NCBI RefSeq assembly: GCF_938023125.1
Contig: NZ_CALHDW010000012.1
Location: 1-64,000, forward strand
DNA from: an uncultured Porphyromonas sp.
Lineage (GTDB): Bacteria; Bacteroidota; Bacteroidia; Bacteroidales; Porphyromonadaceae
DNA: 64,000 nucleotides
Direction: 5' to 3'
The translations under genes and the position numbers were made by a program. Each line of letters starts with the position of its first letter. Positions within the stretch are counted from its first letter, which is position 1. Shown here in pieces: positions 62,356 to 64,000 of this stretch. The notes under the pieces were generated by a model. The model was not told the DNA's origin, searched no databases, and saw only the letters and a program-made list of their open reading frames with translations.

Positions 62356-63771
62356 ATGGAACAAAATGTGAATAGCATATGGCAAGAGTGTCTCGTACAC
62401 TTGAGTGCTCATATTCCCTCCGAGCAGTTTAATACTTGGTTTCATCCCATAGAGCCCGTGCGCTTAGAGGGGAATAATACCATCGTGGTAAAGGTACCTA
62501 GTGCCTTTTTCTGCGAATTTATTGAGCAGAATTTTAAGCCCCAAATGGAGCAAGCCTTGCGGTCTGTACTTGGCGAACATGCTCGACTAAGATACCATGC
62601 AATGGTAGATAGCACCTCCAATAACGCAACAGAAGGGTGCCTAGTTACTTCGATGTCCGAAGTCTCTCTATCAACCTCTCCGGCAAGTATTCCTCAAAGT
62701 ATTTCAGTCCCTCACAGCGATGCAGGAGCTACTACCCCTCCCCAGTGGGACACAAAGTTGCTCCCTCCTTTTACGTTCGATTCGTTTATTCGTGGAGAGT
62801 CTAATGATGTAGCTCTTTCCCTGGCTCGTCGTATCTCTGTAGAGCCGGGAGATGCTATGATGAACCCCTTCTTTATTTACGGCCCCCCAGGAGTAGGGAA
62901 GACGCATATGATGAATGCCATGGGATGGGAGATACTCCGTCAGCATCCGGAGATGCGTGTACTCTACGTCACTACGTTACAGTTTGTACAGCAATTTACA
63001 GCAGCAAGTAAAAATAAGAAGGTACCCGACTTCATCAAGTACTATCAGCAGATAGACGTATTACTCCTTGATGATATACAAGAATTGGAGGGGAAAGAGC
63101 GTTCGCAGCAGGCTTTCTTTGAGATTTTCAATCACCTATACTCCCTTGGGAAGCAGATTGTACTCACGTCAGATCGCTCTGTAAGTGATTTTAATGCCCT
63201 GAGTGAGCGTATTGTCTCTCGTATGGCAGGATCTCTTACGGCGCAGATCAAACGCCCGGACCTATGCCTCCGTCGTGAAATTCTCAATAAACTCGCAAGC
63301 CAAGGAGGTGTTGTCCTTACCGAGGAGGTGAGTGACTTCATTGTCAAGAATGCTTCCCACAGTGTACGAGAGATCGATGGAGTACTCTCTAGTATCTTCT
63401 TGAGTGCCTCTGTTACAGGTAGCCCCATAGACCTACCATTTAGTCGGGAGATTCTATCTCGTACAATTCGCTTAGAGGAGAGAGAGGTAACGCTAGAGAA
63501 TATACAAAGACTTGTGTGTGAGAACTTCCACATCCCGGCACATCAAGTAAAGGGGAAAAGCCGCCGCCAAGATATTGTTATGGCTCGCCACGTCATCATG
63601 TTTTTGGCTAATAAGCACACCAAAGAGTCCCTCTCCAGCATCGGTCATTACCTAGGGGGGAGGAGTCATGCTACCGTCATCCATGGCTGTAATTCAACCC
63701 GTGATGCTATATCTATAGATCATGATTTTGCTACAACCATCACCACACTTGAGCAGCAATTGCAGTGCTAG
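62356..63771 (+). CDS. dnaA: Chromosomal replication initiator DnaA
   Basis: This is a 471-residue initiator. Domain I (1-75) has IWQECLVHLSAHIPSEQFNTWFHP. A Ser/Pro-rich linker (90-130) follows. The AAA+ domain has Walker A GPPGVGKTH, Walker B LLLDDIQEL, sensor VLTSDRS and box VII arginine. The C-terminal domain IV has the DnaA-box binding signature SSIGHYLGGRSHATVIHG. The length is normal. It ends 1 bp before the stop codon of a convergent gene. Confidence 0.97.
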   Translation: MEQNVNSIWQECLVHLSAHIPSEQFNTWFHPIEPVRLEGNNTIVVKVPSAFFCEFIEQNFKPQMEQALRSVLGEHARLRYHAMVDSTSNNATEGCLVTSMSEVSLSTSPASIPQSISVPHSDAGATTPPQWDTKLLPPFTFDSFIRGESNDVALSLARRISVEPGDAMMNPFFIYGPPGVGKTHMMNAMGWEILRQHPEMRVLYVTTLQFVQQFTAASKNKKVPDFIKYYQQIDVLLLDDIQELEGKERSQQAFFEIFNHLYSLGKQIVLTSDRSVSDFNALSERIVSRMAGSLTAQIKRPDLCLRREILNKLASQGGVVLTEEVSDFIVKNASHSVREIDGVLSSIFLSASVTGSPIDLPFSREILSRTIRLEEREVTLENIQRLVCENFHIPAHQVKGKSRRQDIVMARHVIMFLANKHTKESLSSIGHYLGGRSHATVIHGCNSTRDAISIDHDFATTITTLEQQLQC

Positions 63772-63772
63772 C

Positions 63773-64000
63773 TCATTGGATAGATGGGAAGAGAATGATT
63801 GATTTTTTGAGTAGAATAGGGGCTAGAGGCCCTTCATTGAAAAGGAGATCGTAAACGCTCAGATTGGGCGTAAAGTCTATACCATTCTCCCCTTTGAATA
63901 CTTGGTAGTAGGGGACATTAGCATCGAAAGAGGGATCGAAAGCAGGCTTTTTAGGACGGATAGAGAGCCTAAAATCCTCGGGAGATGAGGCTTGATACGT
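63773..64000 (-). CDS. C-terminal part of a WbqC-family protein (5' end outside window)
   Basis: Reading the minus strand from the window edge gives 75 residues before a TGA at 63775-63773. The conserved WbqC pattern is visible: YYQVFKGENGIDFTPNLSVYD followed by LLFNEGPLAPILLKK. WbqC-like proteins occur in polysaccharide and glycan loci and their activity is not settled. It is convergent with dnaA, with only one base between the two stop codons. Confidence 0.8.
   Translation of the reverse strand, partial: TYQASSPEDFRLSIRPKKPAFDPSFDANVPYYQVFKGENGIDFTPNLSVYDLLFNEGPLAPILLKKSIILFPSIQ

Overview
The window is a stretch of a Bacteroidota chromosome, most likely from Porphyromonas or a close relative (Porphyromonadaceae). 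Three things point there. Many genes are preceded by the Bacteroidota promoter pattern TTTG-N19/20-TAnnTTTG, often exactly TACCTTTG. Shine-Dalgarno sequences are largely absent. The gene content is typical of the order: lipidated TamL with TamB, a histidine kinase/regulator pair of the RprX/RprY type, an EF-G paralogue, DUF4837- and DUF4836-like lipoproteins, a TGS-uridine kinase and a very long PurL. I see no insertion sequence, prophage, rRNA or CRISPR array. The DNA reads as a mostly ordinary core region with a few accessory islands.

Layout: 1-735 is the tail of a probable surface protein. 1011-4280 is a three-gene set (unknown protein, MoxR-type AAA+ ATPase, VWA protein). 4613-6772 encodes an EF-G paralogue whose G domain lacks the catalytic histidine. 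7042-8349 holds a peroxiredoxin and, divergently, a small secreted protein built of five 17-residue repeats. 8477-19034 is a minus-strand envelope operon (nfo, lipoprotein, tamB, tamL, glycosyltransferase). 19471-27063 is a second minus-strand run (TGS-kinase, SUI1-like factor, DUF4837 lipoprotein, pdxA, RecB/AddA-like helicase-nuclease). 27179-32477 carries a Na/Pi transporter, a GNAT-like protein, parE and coaD. 32824-39562 carries a FtsB/DivIC-like protein, a small membrane protein, an RluA-like enzyme, dsbD, mazG, a methyltransferase and an outer-membrane protein. 39625-43295 holds two fused cobalamin enzymes (CbiJ-CbiD and CbiG-CbiF). 43786-46610 is rplM-rpsI-rpsB-tsf. 46957-48054 is a lipoprotein with its own promoter and terminator. 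48229-52045 is alaS, aroB and tRNA-Pro. 52547-54934 is the two-component pair. 55131-61736 is rpiB, purL, dprA and a glycosyltransferase. 62356-63771 is dnaA, and the window ends in the 3' end of a wbqC-like gene.

Most genes serve translation, cofactor synthesis, envelope building and DNA maintenance. The points most worth a second look are: the EF-G paralogue with DCPGSDDF in place of DTPGHVDF; the MoxR/VWA triad with an unrecognised first member and an apparently degenerate metallopeptidase-like motif; a structured intergenic repeat present in at least two copies (19366-19445 and 43443-43522); the Asn at the quinolone-pocket position of ParE; a G10 tract upstream of the ftsB-like gene; and an RluA homologue with an eroded C-terminal core motif. 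I found no convincing undescribed defence system. The MoxR/VWA triad and the intergenic repeat are the best candidates for something not yet described.
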